Positions 49,818-58,290 of a DNA stretch of 64,000 bases are shown one piece after another. Location of the stretch: the NCBI RefSeq assembly GCF_036188265.1, contig NZ_CP108093.1:6849001-6913000 (forward strand). Reading direction: 5' to 3'. The notes beneath the pieces were generated by a model. The model saw only the letters and a program-made list of their open reading frames with translations. It did no database searches and was not told the DNA's origin. A program made the position numbers and the translations under genes. How positions within the stretch are numbered: the stretch's first letter is position 1; each line of letters starts with the position of its first letter. The stretch comes from Streptomyces sp. NBC_00247 (lineage in GTDB: Bacteria; Actinomycetota; Actinomycetes; Streptomycetales; Streptomycetaceae).

Positions 49818-51475
49818 TTCTCCGCCAGCCAGGCGTCGTAGTACGTCAGCCAGTTGCTCGCGTTGAAGGTGAGCCCCTTGACCTTGTCGGACTGCCCGAC
49901 GAGGGACACCTGCGTGTAGAGGGGAACGACGACCGCGAGATCGATGCCCCGCTGCTGCACCTTCGGGTAGACGTCGGCGCGGGTCTTCTCGTCCAGCGTG
50001 GAGCGACCCTGGTCCGTCCACGTGTCGAAGGACGAGTCGGTGAGGAAGGTGGCGTTGATGCCGCCCTTGGCGGGCGCGCTGCCGGAGTTGAAGAAGAGCC
50101 ACAGCACGTCCGGGTCGAACCGGGGCCAGCTGAGGTCGATGATGTTCGCCTTGCCGCCGTAGACCTTGGTGTTGTACGTACCGATGTCCAGGTTCGGCCG
50201 CTTGACCTCGACGCCGATCTTCTTCAGGTCCGCCTGCACGGCCTGCCCGAGTACGTCGCGCCCCTCGCGGGTCGCCTGGATGGACAGCTGCGGCCACTCC
50301 ACGGTCAGCCGCTTGCCCGCCTTGGTGCGGTACCCCTGCGCGTCCTTGCCGGTCCAGCCGGCCTCGTCCAGAAGCTGGGCCGACAGCTTCGGGTCGTAGG
50401 GCCAACTACCCACGAGGGACTTGTCGTAGTTCGGCGTGGTCGGGCTGATCGGGCTCCAGGCGCGGGGGTACTGGCCGAAGGTGACGGTCTTCACGTCCTG
50501 CTCGACGTCGATGCCGCGCTGGATCGCCTTGCGTACGCGGACGTCGTCCAGCGGCGCGAGCGAACCGTTGAGCCAGAGGTTGTAGTTGCCGCCCGGGTTG
50601 GCGCGGGAGATGAGCCGAAGGCCGGGGGTGGCCTTGAGCGCGGTGACGTTCTGCGGCGGAATCGCCTTGGCCACCTGCACCTGACCACTCGTCAGGGCAC
50701 CCGCGCGCACGGAGGCGGTGGGCAGGAAGCGCACGACCACCTTGTCGAGGTAGGCGGCGCCGGTGTGGGTCGCCGTCTCCGGGGCCCAGGCGTAGTCCGG
50801 GTTGCGGGTGAGCGTCGCCGACTGGCCCTTGGTGTAGGCGCTGAAGACGAACGGCCCGCTGCCCACGTCGGCGGGACCGCCGGCGGCGAGCTTGCCCGCA
50901 CCCGCCTTGAGCGCCTCGGGGGAGTAGAAGCCCAGATACGTGGTGCTGGCCGCCTGGAGGAAGGGGGCGAACGCCTTGGAGAAGTTGACCTTCACCGTCC
51001 GCGGATCGATGACGTCGGTGCCCGTGTAGGGGCCGAGCAGGTTCGCCGCGTACAGCGACTTGGTCTCCTTGGCCACGATGTGGTCGAAGTTGGCCTTCAC
51101 GACCGACGCGTCGAACTTCGAGCCGTCGGTGAAGGTGACGCCGTCGCGCAGGTGGAAGGTGTAGCTCTTGAAGTCGTCCGCCACCTCCCACTTGGTGGCC
51201 AGCCACGGGTGGAACTTCCCCTCGGAGTCCTGCGAGACCAGCGAGTCGAACACCCCGCGCGCGATCTCCGCGGTGACGTCCTGGGTGCTTGCGTGGATGT
51301 CCCAGGAGACGGGCTCGGTGTCGACGGCGGTGGTGAGCGTCCCGCCCGCCACCGGCTTGCCCGAACCCGCCGCCTCGGCGGTGGTGTCACCACCGGACGA
51401 GCAGGCGGAGAGGAGAAGGAGACCGCTCACCCCCACCGCGAGGGTGCGGCCGAGTCTGGACAGGGTGGGACGCAT
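49814..51475 (-). CDS. Lipoprotein substrate-binding protein of an oligopeptide/nickel-type ABC importer
   Basis: 553 aa, SBP family 5. A lipoprotein signal with lipobox L-S-A-C (Cys25) anchors it outside the membrane. Family features include L-T-T-A-V-D-T-E-P-V-S-W-D near the N-terminus and the SYTFHLRDGVTFTDGSKFDA segment. Ligand is not predictable: this family binds peptides, nickel chelates, opines and other small molecules. It lies 76 bases downstream of the acyl-CoA-dehydrogenase-like gene and is coupled to the permeases. An importer in a polyketide cluster is unusual; exporters are the norm. Confidence 0.92.
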   Translation of the reverse strand: MRPTLSRLGRTLAVGVSGLLLLSACSSGGDTTAEAAGSGKPVAGGTLTTAVDTEPVSWDIHASTQDVTAEIARGVFDSLVSQDSEGKFHPWLATKWEVADDFKSYTFHLRDGVTFTDGSKFDASVVKANFDHIVAKETKSLYAANLLGPYTGTDVIDPRTVKVNFSKAFAPFLQAASTTYLGFYSPEALKAGAGKLAAGGPADVGSGPFVFSAYTKGQSATLTRNPDYAWAPETATHTGAAYLDKVVVRFLPTASVRAGALTSGQVQVAKAIPPQNVTALKATPGLRLISRANPGGNYNLWLNGSLAPLDDVRVRKAIQRGIDVEQDVKTVTFGQYPRAWSPISPTTPNYDKSLVGSWPYDPKLSAQLLDEAGWTGKDAQGYRTKAGKRLTVEWPQLSIQATREGRDVLGQAVQADLKKIGVEVKRPNLDIGTYNTKVYGGKANIIDLSWPRFDPDVLWLFFNSGSAPAKGGINATFLTDSSFDTWTDQGRSTLDEKTRADVYPKVQQRGIDLAVVVPLYTQVSLVGQSDKVKGLTFNASNWLTYYDAWLAEK

Positions 51476-51551
51476 GGCGGAACTCCAGGAGTGGACGCCC
51501 CCGTGGGGGCGGGAGGGGAGAGGGGAGGCGGCGGAGAAGGGTGGCGTCGGC

Positions 51552-52721
51552 TCAGTCACGCGGGGCTCCCGCGGCGAGAGCGGCGGCGCCCACGATCTGC
51601 AGGGAGGCGTCCTCGCCGGGCGCGTGCACCCCGACGGACTGGATGTCGCGGAAGTGCCGCTCCAGCGGATTTCCCTGGGCCAGCCCCGGGTTTCCGAGCA
51701 GGCGCACCGCGGTCTGGACCGCGGTGGTGACATGGCGTACGACCAAAACCTTCGACGCCAGGGCGTCGGCGCCCGGTACGTGCAGGCCCCGGTCGACCCG
51801 GTCCGTCGTCGCGAAGATCAGCTGCTCGGCGGTGGAGAGCAGCGTCTCGATCTCGCCGGCGGCCTGACGGAACCGGTCCGTGGTGGCCAGCGGACGGCCG
51901 AGCGCGGCAGGCACCCGCTCGTGACCCCACGTGGTCGTGAAACTCTGCGCGGCCCGCGCCACCCCCAGGTAGAGGGAGGACGAGAGCAGCATGGTGATGC
52001 TGCCCGGCAGAGTGCCGGGGGCCGGCGGCGTACCGGGGTGTTCCAGCTCGTGCACGTACTCCGCGGGGATCTCGACGTCCCTGAACTCCACCTCGTGGCT
52101 TCCCGTGGCGCGCATCCCCAACTGGAACCAGGTGGGCACGATGTCGATGCCGGGCGTACCGCCGGGGACGATGAAGTTGCCCACCCGGGGGGAGGGTTCG
52201 TCGGTCACCGCCCAGACCAGGAAATAGCTGAGGCCCTCCGCGCCGGTGACGAACCGCTTGCGTCCGCTGATCGACCAGCCGTTCGCCGTCCGCCGTGCGA
52301 CGGTCGTCGGCAGGCCGTGGGTGGACGATCCCAAGTCGGGTTCCGCACGCGCGTGGTTGAGCAGCGTCGGACGCTCGGCGGACTCCGCGAGCACCCGGGC
52401 GTAGAGCTCCTCGGGCCACGGGCTCCGCGTCTGGAGCAGGTGGGGGACGATGGTCATGCCCGCGATGAGCGCCGTCGACGGATCGCCGCGGCCCGCCGCC
52501 AGGAGGATCTTCGCGACCTCGGTGAAGGTCGCCCCGGACCCGCCGTGGCGGGCATCCACTCCGGCGGTCAACAGCCCCGTCTCGTGCAGCAGTTGAATCG
52601 ACTTGTGAGGAAAGGCCCCGGTGCGGTCGTACTCGGCGGCGTTGGCCGCGAGCGAGGTGGTCACCTCGTCCAGTCGGCCGAGATCGGCGGCCGGCGGCCG
52701 GCTTTCGGTGGTCTGGCTCAT
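51552..52721 (-). CDS. Acyl-CoA dehydrogenase-like flavoenzyme (DszC/SfnB side of the family)
   Basis: 389 aa with the three-part ACAD fold: helical N-domain (to about 120), beta middle domain (GWSISGRKRFVTGAEGLSYFLVWAV) and C-terminal four-helix bundle. The usual catalytic Glu of true dehydrogenases is not evident, and the sequence resembles the monooxygenase-like branch (DszC, SfnB) that uses reduced flavin. It is first in the leftward operon with the importer and type II thioesterase. It may oxidise the imported compound, supply an enoyl-CoA precursor, or tailor the polyketide; sequence alone does not choose. Start ATG at 52721 with GGAGGG upstream. Confidence 0.85.
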   Translation of the reverse strand: MSQTTESRPPAADLGRLDEVTTSLAANAAEYDRTGAFPHKSIQLLHETGLLTAGVDARHGGSGATFTEVAKILLAAGRGDPSTALIAGMTIVPHLLQTRSPWPEELYARVLAESAERPTLLNHARAEPDLGSSTHGLPTTVARRTANGWSISGRKRFVTGAEGLSYFLVWAVTDEPSPRVGNFIVPGGTPGIDIVPTWFQLGMRATGSHEVEFRDVEIPAEYVHELEHPGTPPAPGTLPGSITMLLSSSLYLGVARAAQSFTTTWGHERVPAALGRPLATTDRFRQAAGEIETLLSTAEQLIFATTDRVDRGLHVPGADALASKVLVVRHVTTAVQTAVRLLGNPGLAQGNPLERHFRDIQSVGVHAPGEDASLQIVGAAALAAGAPRD

Positions 52722-53797
52722 CGGCCCTCCAGTGCGGCGGGGAGGGAGAGTTCACGGGCCATGGGTGTGTCCTTGGTCTTGGGTCGGGGCAGTTGTCCGG
52801 CCACGTGGGGCGGCGCGGCGGGCAAAGGGTGTGACGGTGCTCCGGGCCGCGCGTCACTACCGGGCCGCGAGGGACCCGGGCGTACGGCGGCAGTGGGGGG
52901 GCTGAGAACGCGATTCGGAAAAGGTGCGCTACGGTGCGCGGCCGTGCGGAGGGAGTGGTGTTCACCGGAGTCCGGCGGGACCTACGCGTCGTCTCAGCGA
53001 CAGCTGGTCGACCAGACCTTCCCGAAGTCCACGACTCGGCACTGCGTCAGACGGGACGTCAGGTGTTCGCCGAGTCCGCGGTGGCATGCGGCAGCGCCGG
53101 CCGGGTACCGGCTGGACTCCCTCACCATCTCAGGCCTGAACATGGCACTGAGCATGCAGGAACAGTGCACTCTGCGTCCAATGCCGAATACTGATCGGGA
53201 TCGATCGCGTTCCGTCATCGATCGCCTTCGGCTCGTGCGGGCCGCGCGTGGGCCCGGGTTTTCCCGCTCGTACGGGCGGCCGTTCCGGCCGGCTCCGGGG
53301 TGCCGGGCGTGCGCGAACGGTACGGCACGGCCGCCGATCGGGGTAGATCCTCCCCGAGTCCCGGGCCGACCTCCGCGCCGCCCGGGGGCGGCGACCGTAT
53401 TCGGGTCGGCGGCTGCGTCCCGGGTCCGGCCGCGCGACTCCGGGATCGCGGCGGAGCGGTTCCCGCAGGGGCGGAGGGAAGCCGCCCGGAACGGGACGCC
53501 GGGGGCCGCCGTGATCGGGTGGCGCACCGTGCGGAGAGCCTGCCCGCGAGGTGCCGCGGAGGCGTGCTCCGGGCGTCGCGGCCGCCATGTGTCCGATGCC
53601 GGGACGACGCCCCAACCTCCGTGCCGGGAAGGGGGGGGCCGGTACGGATTGGGCCGATCAGGGTCAGGGTGCGCGCATGTGGATCAAGTCCGCCATCCGT
53701 TCAGGTGCATACCCTTCCCGACGGCTTTCGGTGATGTTCGAAAAGGGTGATTATGCGGTGAAAGCACCACTCGTTACGACCCGCAAAGGGAGTACAC
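52722..53797. other. Gene-poor region at the right edge of the importer operon
   Basis: 1.08 kb in which I find no convincing gene. The overlapping frames on both strands encode Arg/Gly/Pro-rich sequence without domains or good ribosome binding sites. It must hold the divergent promoters of the ACAD-like gene and the small secreted protein. Several GATCG-containing words cluster at 53196-53225. Confidence 0.5.
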
Positions 53798-54061
53798 ATG
53801 CTTCGCCGTATCGCGATCACAGTGGCCACCGTCGCCGCTGCCGGGCTGATGGCCGCAGGTCCTGCCGCCGCCCACGGCAACGACAATGGCGGCGAGTCCG
53901 TCGAGGTCGCCGCGGGCTACCTGCAGGCCGAGGCTTCTCACGAGAAGGCCGACTACCTCAACCTCGGTGGCCCGTACGGAATCACGTACGCCTCGGAGGA
54001 GCGCGACGCCGCCGCGTTCGAGGCCGGCTTCTTCTGGGCTCAGTACCTGAACAACAACTGA
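53798..54061 (+). CDS. Small secreted protein
   Basis: 87 aa. Signal peptide MLRRIAITVATVAAAGLMAA with cleavage near A-A-A-H, leaving a mature peptide of about 60 residues that is acidic, rich in Glu/Ala/Gly/Tyr, and has no Cys. Ribosome binding site AAAGGGAG precedes the ATG. A strong hairpin follows the stop by 16 bases. It is not a chaplin (no chaplin motif). Function unknown; probably extracellular. Confidence 0.82.
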   Translation: MLRRIAITVATVAAAGLMAAGPAAAHGNDNGGESVEVAAGYLQAEASHEKADYLNLGGPYGITYASEERDAAAFEAGFFWAQYLNNN

Positions 54062-54077
54062 CCCGTTCGGCCCGGTG

Positions 54078-54109
54078 CGGGGCCCGCTCCCTTACGGGGG
54101 CGGGCCCCG
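54078..54109 (+). terminator. Hairpin terminator of the small secreted gene
   Basis: Arms 54078-54091 and 54096-54109 (left arm CGGGGCCCGCTCCC) pair at 13 of 14 positions plus a G-T wobble, around a TTAC loop, 16 bases after the stop codon. Confidence 0.85.
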
Positions 54110-54237
54110 TCCGCGTTGACGGGAGGGGGCGGGAGCTCCGCCGAGGCCACTGGATCAAGGCCGTCCCGCCAGGAATCGCGGACGGCCTCTAAGCTGGACG
54201 CCGGCCGGAAAGGGGTCTGGCGGCGGAGGGGGAAACC

Positions 54238-54909
54238 GTGGAGAGAGACCGTTTCCTGGGTCCGCTGCGCCGTATCGGCCTGACCCTGAGTCCCGGCCGT
54301 CCGCCCCGGTTTAACCCCCCTGCGGAACACGGAACGGCGGACGGCGGAGCCCGGAACCGCTCCCGTTCCCGTTCCCAGGACCGGGAACGGGAGCGTCTGG
54401 TCCGGGCGGAGTGGGAGGCCCTGCGGGCCCGGCTGGCTCCCGATGTGGCGGAACACGTGGCGCGGGTGGGGGAACTGCTCGCGGACCCGCGCCTGGAGTT
54501 CACGCCCGACCCCGGACGGAACGCGGTGCGGCGGGACTACCTGTCCGCCGCCGACGCCTACCAGGCGGCGGGCAAACTCCTGGACGAGGCGACGGACCTG
54601 CCCGACCTCGCTGCCGCGGTGGTCCTCGCCGACCGTGCGGTGGAGCTGTTCGCCGCCGCGCGGGCCCGGCACCTGGGGCAGCGCCCTCACGCGCAACGGC
54701 CGCGCTGCTACTACAACCCGCTGCACGGACCGTCCGTGGAACCACCCCGGGAACCACGGGTACGCAAGGGGCGGCGGGTCGTCGCGCGGGAGGCCGCCGC
54801 GTCCCGCCGCCCCGCCTGCGAGCCCTGCCGACGCGCCCTGCTGGCGGGGGAGCCCCCGACGTACTGCCCGCCCTGTGGACTGCCCGGGACGAGCGCGGCC
54901 GGCCCGTGA
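54238..54909 (+). CDS. Conserved actinobacterial protein of unknown function, apparently truncated by a frameshift
   Basis: GTG start at 54238 behind GGAGGGGG. 223 residues as read. The N-terminal half is helical and charged (EWEALRARLAPDVAEHVARV, DLAAAVVLADRAVELFAAARA), followed by the C-Y-Y-N-P-L-H-G-P block, a basic patch and C-E-P-C-R-R-A-L-L-A-G. After residue 204 the reading becomes atypical and stops; the expected ending (L-V-P-Y-Y-A-L-P-R-Q...W-A-G-T-A-C-G-S) continues in another frame to 55040. One extra G in the G5 run at 54846-54850 would restore a protein of about 267 residues. Function of the family is unknown. Residues 40-55 (R-S-R-S-R-S-Q-D-R-E-R-E-R) are encoded by a 14-bp inverted repeat (54358-54371 / 54382-54395). 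Confidence 0.75.
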   Translation: MERDRFLGPLRRIGLTLSPGRPPRFNPPAEHGTADGGARNRSRSRSQDRERERLVRAEWEALRARLAPDVAEHVARVGELLADPRLEFTPDPGRNAVRRDYLSAADAYQAAGKLLDEATDLPDLAAAVVLADRAVELFAAARARHLGQRPHAQRPRCYYNPLHGPSVEPPREPRVRKGRRVVAREAAASRRPACEPCRRALLAGEPPTYCPPCGLPGTSAAGP

Positions 54910-55040
54910 CCATGCTGGTGCCCTACTACGCGCTGCCCCGGCAGGCGTCCATCTGGGCGGGAACGGCCTGCGGTTCGTACGACCCCGAGGCGTCCGGCAG
55001 GGTCCTGCGCGGGGAGCACCGGAACCGCCCCGCCGACTGA
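54840..55040 (+). pseudogene. Out-of-frame 3' part of the frameshifted gene
   Basis: In the frame one base out, the sequence reads A-P-D-V-L-P-A-L-W-T-A-R-D-E-R-G-R-P-V-T, then L-V-P-Y-Y-A-L-P-R-Q-A-S-I-W-A-G, ending V-L-R-G-E-H-R-N-R-P-A-D at a TGA (55038-55040). This ending matches what I recall as the normal C-terminus of this Streptomyces family. The break is at a G homopolymer, so a sequencing error is as likely as a true mutation. Confidence 0.6.
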
Positions 55041-55138
55041 CCTCCGGGCGAGCGCGGTCGGCCTCTGCCGCCCACGCCCCCCGGCCCACGCCCCGCCGGT
55101 GAGCACGCCTGGCCGGTGGGCGCGGGAAAGGGGCCGTT

Positions 55139-55750
55139 CTACTTCGTGGTGCGCTTGGTGTTCGCCGTCTTGCGCGCCGGGGCGCGCTTCGTCGCACCGG
55201 TGCTGCGCGCGGCCTGCTTCTCGGTGGCCGTGCCGCCGGTGCGCAGAGCGCCGGAGCCGGTCTCCAGATGGGCGCGGACGAACCACTGGAACTGCTCCAG
55301 CCCGCGCAGATGCTCGATGAGAAGGTCCTCGGTCACCGGGTCGATGGCACCCACCCGTTCCACCGCCTCGCGGTGGCTCTCGATGATGCCGGTGTACACG
55401 AGGTCCAGGGCACCGAGGTGGGCGATCGCGTCGGCCCTGCCGATGCTGTAGTCGTCCCAGGTGCGCTCGGCCACGATGGCGCCCGGCGTCCCCTGCGGCT
55501 CGCCGCCGAGGGCGGAGATGCGCTCGGCCGCCGAGTCGGCCATCTCCCGTACGGCGACGGTCTGCGGGTCGAGCATCTCGTGGACGGCGATGAAGTGCGG
55601 GCCCACCACGTTCCAGTGGATGTGCTTGAGGGTGAGGGCCAGGTCGTTGAGCGCGTGCAGACGCAGTGTGAGTGCGTTGATCACCTCGGCCCCCTCCTTG
55701 GTGGAGAGGCCGGGGACGGTGTACTGGGGGGACCGGGTCTTGGGGGGCAA
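55139..55750 (-). CDS. dps: Dps-family ferritin-like DNA-protection protein
   Basis: About 203 aa. Four-helix Dps core with the ferroxidase residues in KHIHWNVVGPHFIAVHEMLD and the downstream acidic cluster around ERISALGG. It oxidises and stores iron and shields DNA during starvation or oxidative stress. The C-terminal 35 residues are a Lys/Arg/Ala/Thr tail (TKRAPARKTANTKRTTK) of the type used to bind DNA. Start: TTG at 55750 has AGGAG five bases upstream; the GTG two codons earlier overlaps that site and is less likely. It ends 98 bases from the frameshifted gene, convergently. Confidence 0.93.
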   Translation of the reverse strand: MPPKTRSPQYTVPGLSTKEGAEVINALTLRLHALNDLALTLKHIHWNVVGPHFIAVHEMLDPQTVAVREMADSAAERISALGGEPQGTPGAIVAERTWDDYSIGRADAIAHLGALDLVYTGIIESHREAVERVGAIDPVTEDLLIEHLRGLEQFQWFVRAHLETGSGALRTGGTATEKQAARSTGATKRAPARKTANTKRTTK

Positions 55751-55955
55751 TGTCACTCCTGGATCGTGGGACGGTCTACGTCCTCACGCCTGCCCCCTTC
55801 CGCCCGCTTCTCACGCGCGTGACGCCGTGTTGCCACTGGACTGGGTCCCGAAGGAGGTACCGGTCGGCCCACCGCCCCCGCGCCGACCGGCGGTGGGGGC
55901 GGTGGCGGGGGCGGGACGAACATGTCGGAGCCGCCGGGCCGGCCGGCGCGCTCCC

Positions 55956-56126
55956 TCAACGACGGCGGGCGGACCAGCCAGAGCCGATCCCCGCGACGTG
56001 CAGGGCGAGAGCGAGCAGCCCGAGCAGCATGACGTTGCCGGACGAGAAGACGTCGTTCGTGGTGATGTCCGCGGCGTTGATCAGGAAGGAGATGAAGAAC
56101 AGGACCGCTGCGACGATGGCGAGCAT
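55956..56126 (-). CDS. 56-residue membrane protein
   Basis: ATG at 56126 with GAGAGGA nine bases upstream. Two membrane segments: M-L-A-I-V-A-A-V-L-F-F-I-S-F-L-I at the N-terminus and V-M-L-L-G-L-L-A-L-A-L-H-V-A-G-I-G after a short acidic loop, ending in a basic tail (S-A-R-R-R). I believe close relatives are common in Streptomyces. Function unknown; possibly a small membrane accessory protein. Confidence 0.75.
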   Translation of the reverse strand: MLAIVAAVLFFISFLINAADITTNDVFSSGNVMLLGLLALALHVAGIGSGWSARRR

Positions 56127-56436
56127 GGAAGGGTTCCTCTCGGGTGGGGGCCGCCCCGGAGGCTGTTCCGGGGGCGGGTCCGCGAAATCCCGCCGTAGCC
56201 GTACGGGACACGACGTCTAGTGCCCCCGAACACCGCCCTCAGACCGGCCACTTCACCTCCCGGGTCGCGAGGGGACGACCGGGCCGCTTCCGGCGGGACG
56301 GCGGAGGGCGAGGACCCGGCGCCCGCGTCCCGCACCCGGACCCCGCCCCGGCCGGCCGCGTACCGCCGGTCGGTGCGAGGGGGGAACCTTGTGCAGTACG
56401 TTCGCCTGGTGACCGATTTCTACTGGTTCGGTAGCC
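56127..56436. other. Divergent promoter region
   Basis: 310 bp between the leftward small membrane protein and the rightward transporter gene. No gene or clear operator seen. Confidence 0.5.
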
Positions 56437-58254
56437 ATGAGTGATTCCTCCCTGGTGCTGCTGGTGCTGGCGGCCGTGATCGTGCTGTTCTCGCTGAACC
56501 GCCTGCCCGTCGAAGCGGTCGCCCTCGGCTCCGCGCTGGCGCTCGTGGGCATCGGAGTGCTGACGCCCGCCCAGATCTTCAGTGGCTTCGGCGACCCGGT
56601 GGTGGGTTTCGTGGCGGCCCTGTTCGTGGTGAGCGCGGGTCTCGAAGTGACCGGGGTGACGGCCAGGGCGGGACAACTGCTCGCGGCCCGCACCGGGAGG
56701 AGCCGTTGGCGGCTGGTCGCGCTGACCCTGGTCTCCGTCGCCGCCCTGTCGGCGCTGATCACCATGAACGGGGCGGTCGCCGCGCTGCTCCCGGTCGTGG
56801 TCATGCTGGCGGTCCGTGTCGGCATGCCGCCGTCCAAACTCGTGATGCCGCTGGCGTTCGCCGCGCACGCCGGGTCGATGCTGGTGCTGACCGGGACCCC
56901 GATCAACGTGCTGGTCTCCGACGCCGCGAAGGAGGTGACCGGCAGGGGCTTCGGCTTCTTCTCCTTCCTCTGGGTGGGCGTCCCGCTGGTCGCCGGTACG
57001 GTCGCGGCAGCCGTCTTCCTGGGTGACCGGCTGCTGCCCTCCCGCAGTCCCGCGGCGCTCCCGCCGGATCTGAGCAATCACACCCTCACCCTGGTCGCGC
57101 ACTACGGACTCGCCGACGACCTCGGCGGACTGGTGGTGTCCCCGCGGTCGTCGTGCGTGGGGGCGACCTTTCCCTCCCTCGATACCGGGGAGGGCGACCT
57201 CGTCGTGCTCGGCGCCCTGCGCGCGGACTCGGACGACCACGAACTGCGCCGCACCGACGCCCTCGCCGTCGGGGACCAGGTCGTGGTGCGCGGCACGCCC
57301 GACGAACTGAACGCCTTCGGGGAGACCCACGGTCTGATCCCGCAGCGGGCCCGGCTGGGCGAGCAGCGGGCCGGTGCGCTCGTCAACCGGGAGGTCGGGC
57401 TCGCGGAGGTGCTGATCTCGCCGCGCTCGGCGCTGGTCGGCGCCCGGGTCTTCCCCGGCCTGCTGACGGAGGCCCGGGACATCGTGGTACTCGCCGTGCA
57501 CCGGGACGGACAGAACGCCGACCCCGGCACCGTCACGCTGCGTGCAGGCGACACCCTTCTGCTGCACGGGTCCTGGCCCGCGCTCAGCGGTACCGCGGCG
57601 GTCTACTCCGACGATCTGCTGCTGGTCGACTCCCCGGCGGCGGTCCGGCGCCAGAACACCCCCGTGGGACCCGCCGGACGGCGCGCTCTCGCCGTGATGA
57701 CCGCGATGGTGATCCTGCTCGCCTCCGGGCTGGTCTCCCCGGCCGTCGCCGCCCTGATCGCGGCCGTGGCGATGATCCTCCTCAGGGTCGTCTCGGTGCA
57801 CGAGGCGTACGGGGGAGTGTCCTGGCCCACCGTGGTGATGGTCGGAGCGATGTTCCCGCTCTCCACCGCGATCATGAAGTCGGGCGCCGCGGACTCCGTC
57901 GCCCGTCTCATCGTGGACACCGCCGGCAGCAGCCGGTACGCCTTGCTGGCCGGCCTCTTCCTCGTCACGGTCGTGCTCGGGCAGTTCGTCAGCAACACCG
58001 CCACCGCACTGATCGTCATCCCCATCGCGACCGTCGCCGCCCAGGAGGTCGGGGTTTCCGTGCTCCCCGTCCTCATGGTGGTCGCGGTGGCCGCCGCCGC
58101 CGCGATGCTCACTCCGGTGGCCACGGCCGCCAACCTCATGGTGTACGAGCCCGGGGGTTACCGGTTCGGCGACTACTGGCGCTTCGGCCTGCCGATCGTC
58201 CTCTGGTTCCTGGTGGTGGCGCTGACGGTCGTACCCCGGGTCTGGCCGCTGTGA
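56437..58254 (+). CDS. SLC13/DASS-type membrane transporter with TrkA-C domains
   Basis: 605 aa. Ten or more hydrophobic segments in two blocks (about 1-200 and 405-605), separated by a soluble region with two TrkA-C/RCK_C-like domains (GGLVVSPRSSCVGATFPSLDTGEGDLVVLGALR and GLAEVLISPRSALVGARVFPGL). Each membrane half carries an SNT/TNT-like motif (TGTPINVLVSDA; FVSNTATALIVIPIA), the cation/anion site signature of the family. Probably a sodium- or proton-coupled anion symporter (sulfate or dicarboxylate); substrate unproven. Confidence 0.9.
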   Translation: MSDSSLVLLVLAAVIVLFSLNRLPVEAVALGSALALVGIGVLTPAQIFSGFGDPVVGFVAALFVVSAGLEVTGVTARAGQLLAARTGRSRWRLVALTLVSVAALSALITMNGAVAALLPVVVMLAVRVGMPPSKLVMPLAFAAHAGSMLVLTGTPINVLVSDAAKEVTGRGFGFFSFLWVGVPLVAGTVAAAVFLGDRLLPSRSPAALPPDLSNHTLTLVAHYGLADDLGGLVVSPRSSCVGATFPSLDTGEGDLVVLGALRADSDDHELRRTDALAVGDQVVVRGTPDELNAFGETHGLIPQRARLGEQRAGALVNREVGLAEVLISPRSALVGARVFPGLLTEARDIVVLAVHRDGQNADPGTVTLRAGDTLLLHGSWPALSGTAAVYSDDLLLVDSPAAVRRQNTPVGPAGRRALAVMTAMVILLASGLVSPAVAALIAAVAMILLRVVSVHEAYGGVSWPTVVMVGAMFPLSTAIMKSGAADSVARLIVDTAGSSRYALLAGLFLVTVVLGQFVSNTATALIVIPIATVAAQEVGVSVLPVLMVVAVAAAAAMLTPVATAANLMVYEPGGYRFGDYWRFGLPIVLWFLVVALTVVPRVWPL

Positions 58255-58290
58255 GGCCGGCCCCGGGAAACGGGTGCCCGCCCGCTCCCG

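Noticed and set aside
53196..53225. GATCG-rich words as an operator or origin element
   Set aside because: No true inverted repeat or regular spacing; too short to support a call.
52994..53527. 177-residue leftward frame in the gene-poor region
   Set aside because: Composition is random for this GC content, there is no ribosome binding site, and no domain is seen.
53300..54192. Rightward frames across the upstream region of the small secreted gene
   Set aside because: They overlap the real signal-peptide gene in the wrong frame and have no domain support.
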